DNA of 64,000 nucleotides from Neotamlana sedimentorum (GTDB lineage: Bacteria > Bacteroidota > Bacteroidia > Flavobacteriales > Flavobacteriaceae). The position numbers and the translations under genes were made by a program. Below the pieces are notes generated by a model. That model had not been told where the DNA came from, made no database searches, and saw only the letters and a list, made by a program, of their open reading frames with translations. Shown here in pieces: positions 1-9,065 of this stretch (within the stretch, counting starts at the first letter, position 1; each line of letters begins with the position of its first letter). Location of the stretch: positions 92,066-156,065 of the forward strand of contig NZ_JTDW01000003.1 in assembly GCF_000943565.1 (NCBI RefSeq), written 5' to 3'.

Positions 1-2327
1 TTCTTACGTCCAAAACTATAGAGCGAAATTTTGATGTTTACAGCGGTGAAGAATTTGCTCAATTAAGACGAGAAGCCGTTAGAACAAACAGAGCAGATGA
101 CTCTTACCCTAATGATGAAGATATTTTTTCTGAAATAGAATTAGAAAACATAGCAAATGACAATTTTGTTGATTGGGAAGATGAATTAATGAGAAACGGA
201 TTTGTAAACAGTCAAGCTATAAGCGTTAGTGGCGGTACAGAATTAACTAAAGTATTTGGTAGTATTAACTATTTTAAAGAAGAAGGATTAATACCTACAT
301 CTAGTTATACAAGAAAAACTTTACGCTTAAACGTAGATCAAAAAATAAGTGATAAACTATCTGTTAATTTCGATTTAAACCTTTTAAATGATAATACAGA
401 CCTAGCTGCAAACGTAAACGTTATTACAACTTCACCTTTAGGTAGCGCCTATAACGAAGACGGCAGTATTACGCGTTTTCCAAGTGGCGAGGAATTATCT
501 GCAGTAAATCCACTTTGGAATTTAAATGAGCAAATTAACGAAGAAACAGGAAATGACTTTGTAATTAACATTACTCCTATCTGGAAAATCACAAACAACT
601 TAACCTACCAATTAAAAGCGAACATGACTAGGCGTACTTCAGAAAGAGGACAGTACCAATCGTCTTTAAGTTCTGCCGGAGATGATGTAGGTGGCATTGC
701 ACGAATAGATAGCCGACTAAGAGAATCGTTTTTAGTAGAAAATATTTTAACCTATGACAAGGAGATAAATGTAAATAATAAGCTTAATGTTACGCTTGTT
801 CAATCTGCACAAGAAGATGATGTAAGAAGAACTTTTACAGAAGGCCAAGGGTTTACAAACGAAGATAACGGTTATAATGGTATTGCAAGTGCTATTGGAA
901 ACATAAGTGTGGAGCGCGATTCAGATAAAATCAATTATCTATCCTACATGGCCAGAGCACGATACACTTTAATGGATAAATATTTATTTACAGGAACAAT
1001 GAGAGCAGATGGCTCATCATTAAACGGTGTAGGAAAAGAATGGAGCTATAACCCTGCAGGTTCTTTTGCTTGGAAAATGCATAATGAAAGCTTCTTAGAA
1101 AATGTAAATGCTATACAAGAATTAAAATTAAGATTAAGTTACGGGTCCTTAGTAAACGATTTAGGAATTCCTTATACATCGCTTTTCACTGCCGATCCAG
1201 AACCTTATATTTTTGATAGCGAGTCTGCATCTGGTTTTTCTCCTTCAACAATTTTACCTAATCCAGATTTAGAATTTGAAAGAATTACAACTGCAAATAT
1301 TGGTTTAGATTTTTCTATGTTCAATAAATTGTTAACCGGTAATATTAACTGGTACGATGCAAGAACCAAAAATCTTCTGTTAAAAAGAGCTGTGCCTTCT
1401 ACAACAGGATATACCTTTACATACTTTAATGCAGGAGAACTACAAAACACAGGTATTGAGCTAGGTTTAACAGCTAATATTATAAATAACAACAATTTTA
1501 AATGGACGGTTTCTACAAACTGGTCTAATAATAAAAATAAACTTATTGAACTCTATACCGATGGTAATGGCGATCAAATAACTAAAGATGATACGTACAA
1601 CTATTATGTTGGTCAGCCTGTAGGTGTAATTTATCAATATGCATTCGATGGGATTTGGCAAGAAGGCGACGATTTTGAAAATGCGGCACAAGCTAATCCA
1701 GAATCCTCACTTACTCAAGATAACTTAAGTCCAGGTGATATTAAAATTAAAGATGTTAACGGGGTCGATGATGAAGGAAATATAATATCTGGTCCAGATG
1801 GAAAAATTACTCCAGAAGACCGTGTGTTTATAGATCCAAACCCAGATTGGTTCGGGTCGTTCTCAACAACTTTTGAGTATAAAGGTTTCGATTTGTTAGT
1901 AGATTTTTATGTTGTTGAAGGAGCTACAAAAATAAACCCTTTTTTATCTGATTTTAATAATGGAGGCACAATATCTGGTAAACTTAATGGTGTTGAAGTA
2001 GATTATTACACACCAGAAAACCCTTCTAATTCGTTTCCTAGAGCAAATTTCGATTCTACACCATTATACTTAAATGCTTTAGCTGTTAAAGATGCTTCTT
2101 ACGTACGATTAAGAACGTTAAGTTTAGGTTATACGGTACCAGAAATAGCCTCAAACAAGTTAAACTTAAACATGATTAGGTTTTATGTAACAGGAACAAA
2201 CTTATTTACAAATACAGATTATATTGGCTATAGCCCAGAGGTAAATATAAGACCAACTTTTTCTAGTGCAGATACAGGGTATCCAGATGCAAAAAGTTTC
2301 ACATTTGGGGTAAGAGTTAAATTTTAA
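1..2327 (+). CDS. SusC/RagA-family TonB-linked outer membrane glycan transporter (5' partial)
   Basis: This is the C-terminal three quarters of a SusC-type TonB-dependent transporter. It forms the 22-strand outer membrane barrel that imports oligosaccharides captured with SusD. The reading frame is open from base 3, and the first residues (FDVYSGEEFAQLRREA) are a typical stretch following the plug, so the ATG at 189 is an internal Met. About 774 residues are visible; family members have roughly 1000-1100, so the signal peptide, carboxypeptidase-like domain and much of the plug lie outside the window. The protein ends in an aromatic barrel strand (SFTFGVRVKF), as outer membrane barrels do. susD follows after 11 bases. 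Family is certain; the substrate is inferred from the neighbours. Confidence 0.95.
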   Translation, partial: LTSKTIERNFDVYSGEEFAQLRREAVRTNRADDSYPNDEDIFSEIELENIANDNFVDWEDELMRNGFVNSQAISVSGGTELTKVFGSINYFKEEGLIPTSSYTRKTLRLNVDQKISDKLSVNFDLNLLNDNTDLAANVNVITTSPLGSAYNEDGSITRFPSGEELSAVNPLWNLNEQINEETGNDFVINITPIWKITNNLTYQLKANMTRRTSERGQYQSSLSSAGDDVGGIARIDSRLRESFLVENILTYDKEINVNNKLNVTLVQSAQEDDVRRTFTEGQGFTNEDNGYNGIASAIGNISVERDSDKINYLSYMARARYTLMDKYLFTGTMRADGSSLNGVGKEWSYNPAGSFAWKMHNESFLENVNAIQELKLRLSYGSLVNDLGIPYTSLFTADPEPYIFDSESASGFSPSTILPNPDLEFERITTANIGLDFSMFNKLLTGNINWYDARTKNLLLKRAVPSTTGYTFTYFNAGELQNTGIELGLTANIINNNNFKWTVSTNWSNNKNKLIELYTDGNGDQITKDDTYNYYVGQPVGVIYQYAFDGIWQEGDDFENAAQANPESSLTQDNLSPGDIKIKDVNGVDDEGNIISGPDGKITPEDRVFIDPNPDWFGSFSTTFEYKGFDLLVDFYVVEGATKINPFLSDFNNGGTISGKLNGVEVDYYTPENPSNSFPRANFDSTPLYLNALAVKDASYVRLRTLSLGYTVPEIASNKLNLNMIRFYVTGTNLFTNTDYIGYSPEVNIRPTFSSADTGYPDAKSFTFGVRVKF

Positions 2328-2338
2328 AAAAAGAAATA

Positions 2339-3946
2339 ATGAATACAGAAAATTTATATAAAAAATTAAAAGGATCAGGTTTGCTTCTTATACTATTAAT
2401 TTTTGCAGTTTCTTGCGAAGACTTTTTAGAAGAAAACCCAAGCACATCAATTGATGCAGATTATATTTATACTACAGAAGAAGGTTTAAAATCTGGAGTT
2501 GTAAGCTTATATAAATTCGAACGAGATCGTTACCAAACAAGTACAGAAGATTTTATGGGTGCTGTTCTTATGTCTTCTAGAAGTGATTTAGCGTTTAGCA
2601 GAACAGGTTATACGGGTTTAATGGGTAGATACGAAAGAGGTGTTTCGCCAGTAGACCAAGGTGCTAACTTTGTTTCTTCACTTTTTTGGAAACACTTTTA
2701 TAATATGACTAATAAAGCTACAGCTATTATAAATGCAGCAGAAATTATTGAAGACATTGATGAAGACGTGAAAAACCAAGTACTTGCCGAAGCTAAATAT
2801 TTTAGAGCACATTCTTATTTTTATTTATATAGAATGTTTAATAATATTTATATTAATACCGAAACTGTTACTGTTGAAAATGCATTTGATGTTGTAAACG
2901 ACAAATCTTCTGAAGAAGACATTTTTGCCCTTATTAACAGTGATTTGGATTTTGCAGTAGAACATTTAGAATGGACAGATACCTTTGGACGCGTTACAAA
3001 AGGAACCGCTAAACATGTGAAAGCAAAGGTTGCCATGTGGCAAGGAGATTGGACTGAAGCCAAAAATCAAGCTTTAGATGTTATTGAAGATCCAGACTCA
3101 CCACACAGCTTAGTATCTAGCACATCGGAGGTTTTTGCTGGCGACAGAAACAACTCGGAATCTTTATTCGTAATTCAAGCCGAAGACGATTTATTGGGTG
3201 GTGGTAACACAACTATGATAAATGCTAACTACGTAACTCAATACTTTCATATTTCTGGTATTGAAGCAAATATAGAACAAGGCGGCAGAGGTTTTTCCCG
3301 TATTTTACCTAACCTATATTTATTAAATCTTTTAGCTGAAGATCCTAATGACACTAGAGATGATGATACTTACTTCAGACTTAAATATTATTATACTTCT
3401 GGAGACAGAATTGGCGAAGAATTAGACGACTATGCACCAATAACAGACTTAGATAACCCAAGCAGTAATTACACAACCTATTACCAAAGAATGCATCCAT
3501 CATGCATAAAATTTGCCCAGGATGACGATAATCCAGACTCTTACTTAAATAGAAGTAATATTACAGTTTATAGATTAGCAGAAACATACTTAATTGCAGC
3601 CGAAGCTATAATGAGATCTACAGGAGATCCTTTACCTTATATTAATGCAGTTAGAACTCGTGCCGGTGCCCAACCAGTATCATCTGTAGATCAACAAACT
3701 ATTTTAGATGAACGCGCCAGAGAATTAGCCTTTGAAGGGCAGCGCTGGTTTACCTTAAAACGTATGGGACAAGAGGTTATAGACTTTCAAATAACAAATT
3801 ACGCAGGCGACGGAGAATACTTTCCTGCTAATTTAGGCTCTAAAGATCCAAGAACAAATTGGCAACCACACTATATTAATTGGCCAATTGCCCAAATAGA
3901 TTTAGATTTATTAGGTCCTAATTACCCTCAAAACGATGGCTATTAA
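2339..3946 (+). CDS. SusD/RagB-family surface glycan-binding lipoprotein
   Basis: This protein is the surface lid that binds glycan and works with the preceding SusC. It is 535 aa with a lipoprotein signal peptide whose lipobox cysteine is Cys26 (FAVSC), followed by acidic residues (EDFLEE) typical of surface-exported Bacteroidota lipoproteins. SusD hallmarks are present: a TPR-like stretch with AEAKYFRAHSYFYLYRMF, then RLAETYLIAAEAI, then DERARELAFEGQRWFTLKR near the C terminus. It is 11 bases downstream of susC, so co-transcribed. A perfect 15-bp hairpin follows the stop codon and separates it from the enzyme genes. Confidence 0.95.
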   Translation: MNTENLYKKLKGSGLLLILLIFAVSCEDFLEENPSTSIDADYIYTTEEGLKSGVVSLYKFERDRYQTSTEDFMGAVLMSSRSDLAFSRTGYTGLMGRYERGVSPVDQGANFVSSLFWKHFYNMTNKATAIINAAEIIEDIDEDVKNQVLAEAKYFRAHSYFYLYRMFNNIYINTETVTVENAFDVVNDKSSEEDIFALINSDLDFAVEHLEWTDTFGRVTKGTAKHVKAKVAMWQGDWTEAKNQALDVIEDPDSPHSLVSSTSEVFAGDRNNSESLFVIQAEDDLLGGGNTTMINANYVTQYFHISGIEANIEQGGRGFSRILPNLYLLNLLAEDPNDTRDDDTYFRLKYYYTSGDRIGEELDDYAPITDLDNPSSNYTTYYQRMHPSCIKFAQDDDNPDSYLNRSNITVYRLAETYLIAAEAIMRSTGDPLPYINAVRTRAGAQPVSSVDQQTILDERARELAFEGQRWFTLKRMGQEVIDFQITNYAGDGEYFPANLGSKDPRTNWQPHYINWPIAQIDLDLLGPNYPQNDGY

Positions 3947-3968
3947 ACCTTAACAACACCCTATTTAA

Positions 3969-4004
3969 AACACCTAAGGACAACTACAATTGTCCTTAGG
4001 TGTT
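3969..4004 (+). terminator. Perfect 15-bp stem-loop after susD
   Basis: The arms AACACCTAAGGACAA (3969-3983) and TTGTCCTTAGGTGTT (3990-4004) pair perfectly around a 6-base loop, and a T-rich tract follows. It looks like an intrinsic terminator or attenuator between susCD and the downstream enzyme genes, which lie on the same strand only 44 bases further on. Confidence 0.75.
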
Positions 4005-4047
4005 ATAATTATTTATATTTTTTAAACTTATAATTCTGTATTTCTTT

Positions 4048-5637
4048 ATGAGCATTTGCAAAACCATATGTATTTCAACATTAATTTTTATAAGTCTTAT
4101 GGCTTGTATGTCGAGCTCAAAAAAAAATATAGCGTTTGCTAATAATGTTGTAATTGCACACCGAGGTGCATGGAAAACTAATCAACTACCACAAAACTCT
4201 ATTGCGGCACTAAAAAAAGCCATTCAGTTAGGTTGTACAGGATCAGAATTTGATGTTCGGATAACTAAAGATAGCGTGCTTGTTGTAACTCACGATAAAG
4301 AGTATAATTCTTTAGTTATTGAAGAATCTACGTATGCCGAATTATCAAAATTTAAACTTTCAAATGGAGAAACCTTACCAACATTAAAAAACTACATTTC
4401 TGCCGGTATTAAAAATAACGATTCTACTGGTTTAGTTTGCGAATTAAAACCAGCAAAAACCAAAGAAAAAAATCTGCTTATAGCAGAACAAACTATAAAA
4501 TTAGTAAAAGAACTTAAGGCCGAAAACCACATTCTATCCTACATCAGCTTTAGTTATAGCATATTAAAAAAAATAAAGGAACTCGATCCTAATGCTAAAA
4601 CACAGTATTTAGACGGGTCTAAATCACCTAGCCAATTAAAAGAAGATGGAATTTCAGGGTTAGACTACTTAGTTTACAAATACAAAATACATCCAGAATG
4701 GATATCTAGTGCTAAAGAAAATAACTTAAAACTAAATGCGTGGGTCGCCAATAAGGACCATGATATAAATTGGCTTTTAGCTAATAATTTTGATTATATC
4801 ACAACAGATGAGCCAGAACTTACTTTTAAAAAAATAAAAGAAAGTCCAACCAATAAAGGATACCAATTAGTTTGGAGCGACGAGTTTAATTATAAAGGCA
4901 AACCAGACAGTACCAAATGGGCTCATGATTATGGTTTTTTAAGCAATAGAGAAAAACAATACTATACAGACAGCTTAAAAAATGTTAGAGTTGATAATGG
5001 GCATTTAATTATTGAAGCGCATAAAGAAAAAATAGCAAACAAAGACTTTAACAACCCCGAAATTAAAAAGAAAAGTTGGATAAAATATATAACAGAAATT
5101 GATACTGCCCAATACACCTCGGCACGATTAAACACCAAAGGATTAGCCTCATGGAAATATGGCAGAATAGAAGTTAAAGCTAAACTGCCAAAAGGTGTTG
5201 GCTTATGGCCCGCTATATGGATGTTAGGTAATAACAGAAAAGAAGTGGGTTGGCCAGAATGCGGAGAAATAGACATTATGGAACATGTTGGTTTTAACCC
5301 AGATTCTATATTTGGCACTATACACACCAAAGCCTTCAATCATTTAAAAGGCACACAGCGGGGTAAAAAGATTTTTATTGATAAACCTTATAACAAATTC
5401 CATGTATTTGCAATAGAATGGACTCCCGAAAAAATCGATTTCATCTTGGATGGTGTGGTATATAATCATATTGAAAACGAACATAAAACAACTGCAGAGT
5501 GGCCTTTTGATCAAGAATTTTATTTAATTCTAAATGTTTCAGTAGGCGGTATGTTAGGCGGAAGAAAAGGCATTGACGATAGCGTTTTTCCGCAGCAAAT
5601 GCTAATTGATTATGTTAGGATTTTTCAAAAAAAATAG
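4048..5637 (+). CDS. Fused glycerophosphodiester phosphodiesterase - GH16 beta-glucanase lipoprotein
   Basis: This 529-aa protein joins two enzymes. A signal peptide with a lipobox (LMAC, Cys20) predicts a lipoprotein. Residues about 30-265 are a GDPD domain: AHRGAW with His38-Arg39, the SEFDVR acidic motif and VVTHD, ending in ITTDEPE, as in enzymes that split glycerophosphodiesters. Residues about 275-529 are a GH16 laminarinase-type domain: LVWSDEF, GLWPAIWML and the catalytic signature GEIDIMEH near residue 407, with nucleophile and acid/base Glu both present. GH16 of this type cuts beta-1,3 or mixed-linkage glucans. The next gene starts 6 bases after the stop. Both domains look intact; the combined substrate is an inference. 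Confidence 0.9.
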   Translation: MSICKTICISTLIFISLMACMSSSKKNIAFANNVVIAHRGAWKTNQLPQNSIAALKKAIQLGCTGSEFDVRITKDSVLVVTHDKEYNSLVIEESTYAELSKFKLSNGETLPTLKNYISAGIKNNDSTGLVCELKPAKTKEKNLLIAEQTIKLVKELKAENHILSYISFSYSILKKIKELDPNAKTQYLDGSKSPSQLKEDGISGLDYLVYKYKIHPEWISSAKENNLKLNAWVANKDHDINWLLANNFDYITTDEPELTFKKIKESPTNKGYQLVWSDEFNYKGKPDSTKWAHDYGFLSNREKQYYTDSLKNVRVDNGHLIIEAHKEKIANKDFNNPEIKKKSWIKYITEIDTAQYTSARLNTKGLASWKYGRIEVKAKLPKGVGLWPAIWMLGNNRKEVGWPECGEIDIMEHVGFNPDSIFGTIHTKAFNHLKGTQRGKKIFIDKPYNKFHVFAIEWTPEKIDFILDGVVYNHIENEHKTTAEWPFDQEFYLILNVSVGGMLGGRKGIDDSVFPQQMLIDYVRIFQKK

Positions 5638-5643
5638 AGTAAA

Positions 5644-6492
5644 ATGAAACATTATTTAAAAGTACTATGCATATCTGTTTTAGCTTTTTCTAGCTGTAAA
5701 ACTGCAATAAAAAGTCAAAACCTTAGTGTAATGACCTATAACATACGTTTAGATGTTGCCTCCGATGGTGAAAATGCATGGAAAAATAGAAGCCAATTTT
5801 TAAGTTCGCAAGTATTATTTTATAGCCCAGATATTTTAGGCGTTCAAGAAGCTCGCCCTAACCAAATGGCAGATTTAAAATCTTCGCTTTTAGATTATAA
5901 AGCCTTCGGAATTGGTCGCGATGGTGGAGAAAAAGGAGAGTTTTCATCTGTTTTTTACAACTCTAAAAAAGTTAAAGTAGAGCACGAAAACACGTTTTGG
6001 TTGTCTAAAACACCAAATAAAGTATCAAAAGGTTGGGATGCCGCCTACCCTAGAATTTGCACTTACGGCCTGTTTACCATACTTAGTAATAACCAAAAAA
6101 TATGGGTGTTTAATACGCATTTAGATCATAAAGGAGCAGAAGCTCAAAAACAAGGTATGCAATTAATTCTTACTAAAGTAGCACAGCTTAATACTCAAAA
6201 TTATCCGGTTATAATTATGGGAGATTTTAATGTGGAACCTAGTAGCGATTTAATTAAAGATATAAAGCTTACTATGCAGGACTCTAAGAACATTGCTAAA
6301 GTAACTTTTGGTCCCAACGGAACTTTTAATGGGTTTAAATTTGAAGCTCCTGTTACACGAAGAATTGATTATATAATGCTTTCAAAAAATTCTGGAATTC
6401 AGGTTGAAAAGTATGGCGTTTTATCTAGCAACGTTAATTTAAAATACCCTTCAGACCATTTCCCTGTATATGTTCAGCTTAGCTTAGAATAA
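5644..6492 (+). CDS. Endonuclease/exonuclease/phosphatase (EEP) fold lipoprotein
   Basis: This is a 282-aa metal-dependent phosphoesterase of the EEP superfamily (DNase I, sphingomyelinase and inositol-phosphatase relatives). The signal peptide ends in a lipobox (AFSSC, Cys18), so it is exported and probably surface or periplasm facing. Family motifs are in order: MTYNIRLD, GVQEARPNQ (metal Glu), FNTHLDHKG, MGDFNVEPSS, DYIML and SDHFPV (catalytic Asp-His). Nuclease activity is unlikely for a lipoprotein inside a glycan locus; a phosphodiester or phosphomonoester on the glycan or a lipid is more plausible. It is tightly coupled to the GDPD-GH16 gene upstream and is followed by the GH3 gene after 55 bases. 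Confidence 0.88.
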   Translation: MKHYLKVLCISVLAFSSCKTAIKSQNLSVMTYNIRLDVASDGENAWKNRSQFLSSQVLFYSPDILGVQEARPNQMADLKSSLLDYKAFGIGRDGGEKGEFSSVFYNSKKVKVEHENTFWLSKTPNKVSKGWDAAYPRICTYGLFTILSNNQKIWVFNTHLDHKGAEAQKQGMQLILTKVAQLNTQNYPVIIMGDFNVEPSSDLIKDIKLTMQDSKNIAKVTFGPNGTFNGFKFEAPVTRRIDYIMLSKNSGIQVEKYGVLSSNVNLKYPSDHFPVYVQLSLE

Positions 6493-6547
6493 ATACTGTT
6501 AAACAACCATTAAACACGCTTTAAAAGACCTATTTAACACATTTCAA

Positions 6548-8863
6548 ATGAAAAAAATCTTATTCTATATTCCCATAGTCTTGCTTGTTATATTTCTAAC
6601 TAGTCTTAAAAACCCTAGTTTAAAAGAGACTTTAGCAACCTCAAACAATGATAAGATTATAGAACAAAAAGTAGATTCTGTTTTAGCATTAATGCATCTA
6701 AATGAAAAAATTGGTCAATTAGTACAATATAGCGGAAAATGGGATGCTACCGGACCTTCATCTTCAAATAACGACCAATTTAAACTAGAAAAACTAAAAA
6801 AAGGTGAAGTTGGGTCTATGTTAAATATTGTTTCTGCGGCCACTACGCGCGAAACTCAAAAAATTGTTATGGATAATTCACGACTCAAAATTCCTTTAAT
6901 TTTTGGGTATGATGTTATTCATGGTTATAAAACCATTTTCCCTATTCCTTTAGGAGAAACTGCTAGTTGGGATTTAAATATTATAAAAAAAACAGCAGAA
7001 ATTGCTGCTAAAGAAACAGCTGCATCGGGTATACACTGGACTTTTGCACCAATGATTGATGTTTCTAGAGATGCCCGTTGGGGAAGAATTATGGAAGGTG
7101 CTGGAGAAGATGTTTACTTAAACGAAGTGGTTGGAGTAGCACGTATAAAAGGGTTTCAAGGAAACAATTTATCCGACACAAATACCATAGCTGCCTGTGC
7201 TAAGCATTTTGCAGGTTACGGTTTCGCCGAAGCTGGACGAGATTATAACACGGTTAATGTTGGCGAATTTGAATTACACAATACCATTTTACCGCCATTT
7301 AAAGCAGCTGCTAAAGCAGGTGTTGCAACATTTATGAATGCATTTAACGAAATTGATGGCATTCCTGCAACCGGACACAAAGTGCTACAACGCGATATTT
7401 TAAAAGGAGACTGGAATTGGGACGGATTTATAGTTTCAGATTGGGGTTCTATTGGAGAAATGAGAAATCATGGCTATGCTAAAGATAAAAAACATGCCTC
7501 TGAAATTGCAATGAATGCTGGTAGCGATATGGATATGGAATCGTATGCCTATCAATCTAGTTTAGAAAGCTTACTAAAAGAAAACAAAATAACTTTAGCA
7601 CAGTTAGATGAGGCCGTAAAAAGAGTGTTACGAGTAAAATTCAAATTGGGCTTATTTGATGACCCATATAAATACTGTAATGAGGAGCGTGAAAAAAACA
7701 ATGTATTTACGAAATCCCATTTGGCTATTGCACGCGATGCTGCAAAAAAATCTATTGTACTGTTAAAAAATGAAACTAATATTTTGCCTTTATCAAAAAA
7801 CATTAAAAGTATTGCAGTTATTGGTCCGTTAGCAAACGATAAAGACACGCCACTAGGAAATTGGAGAGGAAAAGGAGAGCACAACTCAGCCGTTTCTTTT
7901 TTAGAAGGTATTAAAAACGCAGTAGGAAACAACACTACAATATATTATGAAAAAGGTGTTGATTTAACAGTACCCAACATAAAACCAGGTAGCAATCAGT
8001 TTTTACATCCTCTAGAATTTAACAATACAGACCAATCAGGAATTGCTGCTGCGGTTGAAGCTGCAAAAAAAGCAGACGTTATATTATTAGCAATTGGTGA
8101 AAATGCCTACCAAACTGGAGAAGGTAGAAGTCAATCTAATATTGGTTTATTAGGGCTTCAAAACGAATTATTAAAAGCAATATACCAAGTGAATAAAAAC
8201 GTGGTTATTGTTTTAATGAATGGTAGACCAATGGATATTTCTTGGGCAGCAAACCACATACCTTCCATTTTAGAATGCTGGTTTTTAGGTTCTGAATCTG
8301 GAAATGCCATTGCCGATGTAATATTTGGAGATTACAATCCTTCCGGGAAATTACCGGTTTCTTTCCCACATAACGTTGGTCAAGAACCATTATATTACAA
8401 CCAAAAAATGACGGGAAGACCATCAAGCCCAAAACATGTTACATATTCGGGTTATCAAGATGCTCCTAAAACAGCTTTATATCCTTTTGGATATGGTTTA
8501 AGCTATACAACTTTCGAGTATAAAAACCTTATACTTGATAAAACCGAAATGCCAACTAATGGAGAAATAAAAGTATCGGTAGATGTAACCAATACAGGAA
8601 ATAGAGATGGCGAAGAGGTTATTCAACTTTACATTAGAGACCTAATTGGTAGTATAACTCGACCTATAAAGGAGTTAAAAGGTTTTAAAAAAATAATGAT
8701 TGCATCTGGTGAAACCAAAACAATTCATTTTACTATTAACGCAGAAACTTTACAGTTTTACACTAGTAATAAAAAGTGGGAAGTAGAACCGGGTGATTTT
8801 AATGTATGGGTAGGTGGCGACTCCTCAACAACCTTAAAAACATTATTTACGGTTGTGGATTAA
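6548..8863 (+). CDS. Glycoside hydrolase family 3 beta-glucosidase (BglX-like)
   Basis: This 771-aa exported exo-beta-glucosidase releases glucose from the non-reducing end of oligosaccharides, here presumably the GH16 products. An N-terminal hydrophobic signal segment (residues about 3-20) directs it to the periplasm. The GH3 N-terminal barrel contains GYDVIHG, KHFAGYG and the nucleophile Asp298 in IVSDWGS. The C-terminal sandwich contains the GENAYQTGEGRS acid/base loop, and a fibronectin-III-like domain (VTNTGNRDGEEVIQLYIRD) closes the protein. The length fits BglX-type enzymes (about 750-770 aa). It is the last gene of the locus; no clear terminator hairpin was found in the 202 bases that follow. 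Confidence 0.95.
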   Translation: MKKILFYIPIVLLVIFLTSLKNPSLKETLATSNNDKIIEQKVDSVLALMHLNEKIGQLVQYSGKWDATGPSSSNNDQFKLEKLKKGEVGSMLNIVSAATTRETQKIVMDNSRLKIPLIFGYDVIHGYKTIFPIPLGETASWDLNIIKKTAEIAAKETAASGIHWTFAPMIDVSRDARWGRIMEGAGEDVYLNEVVGVARIKGFQGNNLSDTNTIAACAKHFAGYGFAEAGRDYNTVNVGEFELHNTILPPFKAAAKAGVATFMNAFNEIDGIPATGHKVLQRDILKGDWNWDGFIVSDWGSIGEMRNHGYAKDKKHASEIAMNAGSDMDMESYAYQSSLESLLKENKITLAQLDEAVKRVLRVKFKLGLFDDPYKYCNEEREKNNVFTKSHLAIARDAAKKSIVLLKNETNILPLSKNIKSIAVIGPLANDKDTPLGNWRGKGEHNSAVSFLEGIKNAVGNNTTIYYEKGVDLTVPNIKPGSNQFLHPLEFNNTDQSGIAAAVEAAKKADVILLAIGENAYQTGEGRSQSNIGLLGLQNELLKAIYQVNKNVVIVLMNGRPMDISWAANHIPSILECWFLGSESGNAIADVIFGDYNPSGKLPVSFPHNVGQEPLYYNQKMTGRPSSPKHVTYSGYQDAPKTALYPFGYGLSYTTFEYKNLILDKTEMPTNGEIKVSVDVTNTGNRDGEEVIQLYIRDLIGSITRPIKELKGFKKIMIASGETKTIHFTINAETLQFYTSNKKWEVEPGDFNVWVGGDSSTTLKTLFTVVD

Positions 8864-9065
8864 AGATGAGATACTGCTCAAAAAAAGCATAAATCAACTT
8901 TATTTAACCAAAATTGTTGGGGGAGTAGTTAGGCCTATCTTTAAAAACCAAAAATCACCAAATTAAATAGTATAGAAATAGGTTTCTGTTAAAACCGAGA
9001 CAGCGCTAATTGTTTATATTTTTTAAAAGTTATATGAATTTTTAGAAAAATAATTGGCTTTATGT

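Noticed and set aside
189..191. ATG at 189 as the start of the SusC gene
   Set aside because: The same frame is open to the window edge and encodes conserved SusC residues upstream, so this is an internal Met.
4962..5339. Minus-strand 125-codon open frame within the GH16 domain
   Set aside because: It is antisense to a conserved catalytic domain and has no signal, motif or promoter.
8864..9065. Terminator between the GH3 gene and the convergent acyltransferase gene
   Set aside because: Only a weak AGGCCT palindrome was found, without a stable stem or T-run, so no terminator is claimed.
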